Below, piece by piece: positions 62,473-64,000 of a stretch of DNA of 64,000 nt. Under the pieces are notes generated by a model. The model was not told where the DNA came from. It did not search any database and worked only from the letters and a program-made list of their open reading frames with translations. The DNA comes from Acidiphilium multivorum AIU301 (GTDB taxonomy: Bacteria; Pseudomonadota; Alphaproteobacteria; Acetobacterales; Acetobacteraceae). The position numbers and the translations under genes were made by a program. The stretch is from positions 1,736,001 to 1,800,000 of the forward strand of contig NC_015186.1 of assembly GCF_000202835.1 (NCBI RefSeq). The letters run 5' to 3'. How positions within the stretch are numbered: the stretch's first letter is position 1; every line of letters starts with the position of its first letter.

Positions 62473-63168
62473 TCACCACGGCAGCTCCGCGCCGGTATAG
62501 TCGAAGAACGCCAGCCCCGGCCTGCCGCGCCGGGCGATCAGCTGGTCGACCACGCGGGGAATGCTCTCGCCGATCGACAGCGTCGCCTGCGGCCCGCCCA
62601 TGTCGGTCCGTACCCAGCCGGGCGCCACCAGGGCGAGGCTGCGCGCGGAGTCCCTGTGGCGCGCGGCATAGCTGCGCATCAGCGTGTTCAGCGCCGCCTT
62701 GCTCGCCCGGTAGGCCTCGAACATGCCGGTCGTGTTGTTGGCCACGCTGCCGAGCCCGGAAGACATCAGCCCGATCCCGCCCTCCGGCGCGACCAGGTCG
62801 CCCAGCGCCTCCACCGCGCGCATCGGGCTGAGCGCGTTGGTCACCATCAGCTCGACGAAGGTCTCGGTGCTCACCGCGCCGATCGGCGCCGCCGGATCGC
62901 TGGCGATTCCCGCGTTCACGAACAGCTGGTCGAACACCTGCCCCTCCAGCCGCGCCCGCAGGGCGGCGAGCTGGTCCGCGTCGTTGATGTCGAGGCGCTC
63001 GATCGCGAGCCGCCCGCCGGCCCGCGCCGCCAGCGCGTGCAGGCCGGTCGGCCCCGCGCCGCGCACCGTCGCCGTCACCCGCCAGCCGCGCCCGAGATAC
63101 TCCTCCGCCATGGCGAGACCGAGCCCGCGCGAGGCGCCGATGATGAGACAGGACGGTTCCGATGCCAT
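62473..63168 (-). CDS. Short-chain dehydrogenase/reductase
   Basis: 231 residues. CLIIGASRGLGLAMAEEYL (NAD(P) site), NAGIASD, GIGLMSSGLGSV and the catalytic YRASKAALNTLMRSY are present. Substrate unknown. The start at 63168 has GGAGAAG; an in-frame extension to 63225 is not supported. Transcribed divergently from the cytochrome gene. Confidence 0.88.
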   Translation of the reverse strand: MASEPSCLIIGASRGLGLAMAEEYLGRGWRVTATVRGAGPTGLHALAARAGGRLAIERLDINDADQLAALRARLEGQVFDQLFVNAGIASDPAAPIGAVSTETFVELMVTNALSPMRAVEALGDLVAPEGGIGLMSSGLGSVANNTTGMFEAYRASKAALNTLMRSYAARHRDSARSLALVAPGWVRTDMGGPQATLSIGESIPRVVDQLIARRGRPGLAFFDYTGAELPW

Positions 63169-63380
63169 GGCGCTTCTCCTCGATTCCCGGTTTCGCGCCG
63201 AGGCTACGACGATTCCCGCCCGCACGGCCAGACGCCGCGGGGCGCGGGCGTGGCGAAGCGGAACAGTCTCTCTCGCCGGGATTACCGCAGCTTTACAGGA
63301 TGGAAGGGTTCATATACCTGCCGCGTAACGAATATGAGAACACCGCCCGGTCGCGGGCGAACCGAACATGGGGAACATTC

Positions 63381-63806
63381 ATGACCAAAGGACACAGGGC
63401 CCTGCTCGCCGCGGCCGCCGCGGCGATGCTCTCGCTGCCGGGCCTCGCCCAGGCGGGCTGCGCCAGCGGCGACTTCACCGCCGCCCAGGCGGCGACCGGG
63501 CAGACGCTCTACGACGCGAACTGCGCCGCCTGCCACATGACCAACCTCTCCGGCGGGTCGGGCCCGGCGCTGGGTGGCGCGAAGTTCAAGTCCTATCTCG
63601 AATTCACCAAGATCACGGGCGCGCAGCTGCTCGCCTTCATCAAGTCGCAGATGCCCTACCAGGCGCCCGGCAGCCTCAAATCCGCGGAGTATGACGCGAT
63701 CTTCGCCCACATCCTCCAGCAGAACGGCTATCCGTCCGGCAGCACGAAGCTGGACGCCGAAACCGCCTCCTGCATCAAGATGCTGCCCTATCCCGGCAAG
63801 TCCTGA
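63381..63806 (+). CDS. c-type cytochrome (monoheme)
   Basis: 141 residues. Signal peptide (about 1-26, ending AQAG), heme motif CAACH at 48-52, and a candidate axial Met in SQMPYQAPG near residue 97. Periplasmic electron carrier. A second exported protein begins 67 bases downstream, so it may be the electron acceptor of a periplasmic dehydrogenase. Confidence 0.88.
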   Translation: MTKGHRALLAAAAAAMLSLPGLAQAGCASGDFTAAQAATGQTLYDANCAACHMTNLSGGSGPALGGAKFKSYLEFTKITGAQLLAFIKSQMPYQAPGSLKSAEYDAIFAHILQQNGYPSGSTKLDAETASCIKMLPYPGKS

Positions 63807-63873
63807 AGCAGGGCGGAACCGCCGGCCGCCCCGGGCGGCCGGATCTGGCTGAAACCACAGGGGAAACTCACGA

Positions 63874-64000
63874 ATGACAACGAAAACGGACGATTCCCGC
63901 CTCGCGCGGCGGCTGCGTCTCGCCGCCCTGCCGGCGGCGGCGCTGCTCGGCCTCGCGCTGGCGCAGACGGCGCAGGCCGGTGCCGTGCAGGCCGAAGGCT
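63874..64000 (+). CDS. Exported protein, 5' end only
   Basis: The first 42 residues are visible before the window ends: a basic start, a hydrophobic segment (LRLAALPAAALLGLALAQ) and a probable cleavage site at AQAGA. GGGGAAAC precedes the ATG at 63874. A periplasmic dehydrogenase (for example a quinoprotein) would fit beside the cytochrome, but nothing in the visible part proves it. Confidence 0.6.
   Translation, partial: MTTKTDDSRLARRLRLAALPAAALLGLALAQTAQAGAVQAEG

Overview
The window reads as a chromosomal segment of a GC-rich alphaproteobacterium. Gene order (rpsF-rpsR-rplI, fabD-fabG-acpP-fabF-mltG, proA-nadD-rsfS-rlmH, dapD-dapE) and protein character fit Rhodospirillales, and an Acetobacteraceae member such as Acidiphilium is my best guess. 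This is an inference from gene content, not from a database match. Coding is dense on both strands, and many starts overlap the previous stop (ATGA or GTGA). I see no CRISPR array, prophage, transposase or integrase.

Layout. 1-8.3 kb is housekeeping: polA (cut by the window edge), a small zinc-finger protein, tRNA-Arg and tRNA-Thr, dcd, murA, cfa and the rpsF-rpsR-rplI operon with a clear terminator. 8.0-12.7 kb (minus strand) is a leucine-catabolism set: methylcrotonyl-CoA carboxylase beta and alpha subunits, a methylglutaconyl-CoA hydratase and an ABM-type monooxygenase. 12.6-21.2 kb is an exopolysaccharide locus: a WecB/TagA-type glycosyltransferase, an outer-membrane barrel, a GT2 enzyme, an acyltransferase, a polytopic membrane protein, a tyrosine autokinase/co-polymerase and a Wza-like export lipoprotein. 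21.4-25.8 kb carries the fatty-acid synthesis cluster and mltG. Two strong palindromes follow.

25.9-34.7 kb holds a GAF/degenerate-GGDEF protein, dapD-dapE, rsmI, an LpoA-like lipoprotein, a PhoR-like kinase, a CDF metal exporter and a cobalamin adenosyltransferase. 35.2-40.3 kb is the NAD module: an SDR, an NrtR-like regulator, two matching 21-bp operator-like palindromes, then overlapping nadA-nadB-nadC. NAD synthesis continues at 43-46 kb with proA-nadD-rsfS-rlmH, where nadD and rsfS both lack an ordinary start codon. A GNAT-MutT fusion and a CinA-like protein lie beside it. tRNA-Met follows.

46.2-50.0 kb has two overlapping c-di-GMP genes: a PAS-GGDEF protein and a large multi-PAS-GGDEF-EAL protein. 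50.1-64 kb is more accessory: a secreted poly-histidine protein, an acyl-CoA dehydrogenase/GntR/PhyH/SAF-oxidoreductase cluster, hemN behind a perfect FNR box, an orphan xanthine-dehydrogenase-type large subunit, DinB, two c-type cytochromes, an ICMT-like methyltransferase, an unusual AT-rich island with a long hairpin, an SDR, and a signal-peptide protein cut by the right edge.

The most interesting points are the nad regulon with paired operators, the non-canonical starts of nadD and rsfS, the palindromic elements near 25.8 kb and 61.4 kb, the poly-histidine exported protein, and the uncharacterised catabolic cluster at 51.4-55.5 kb. I found no clear new defence or mobile system.
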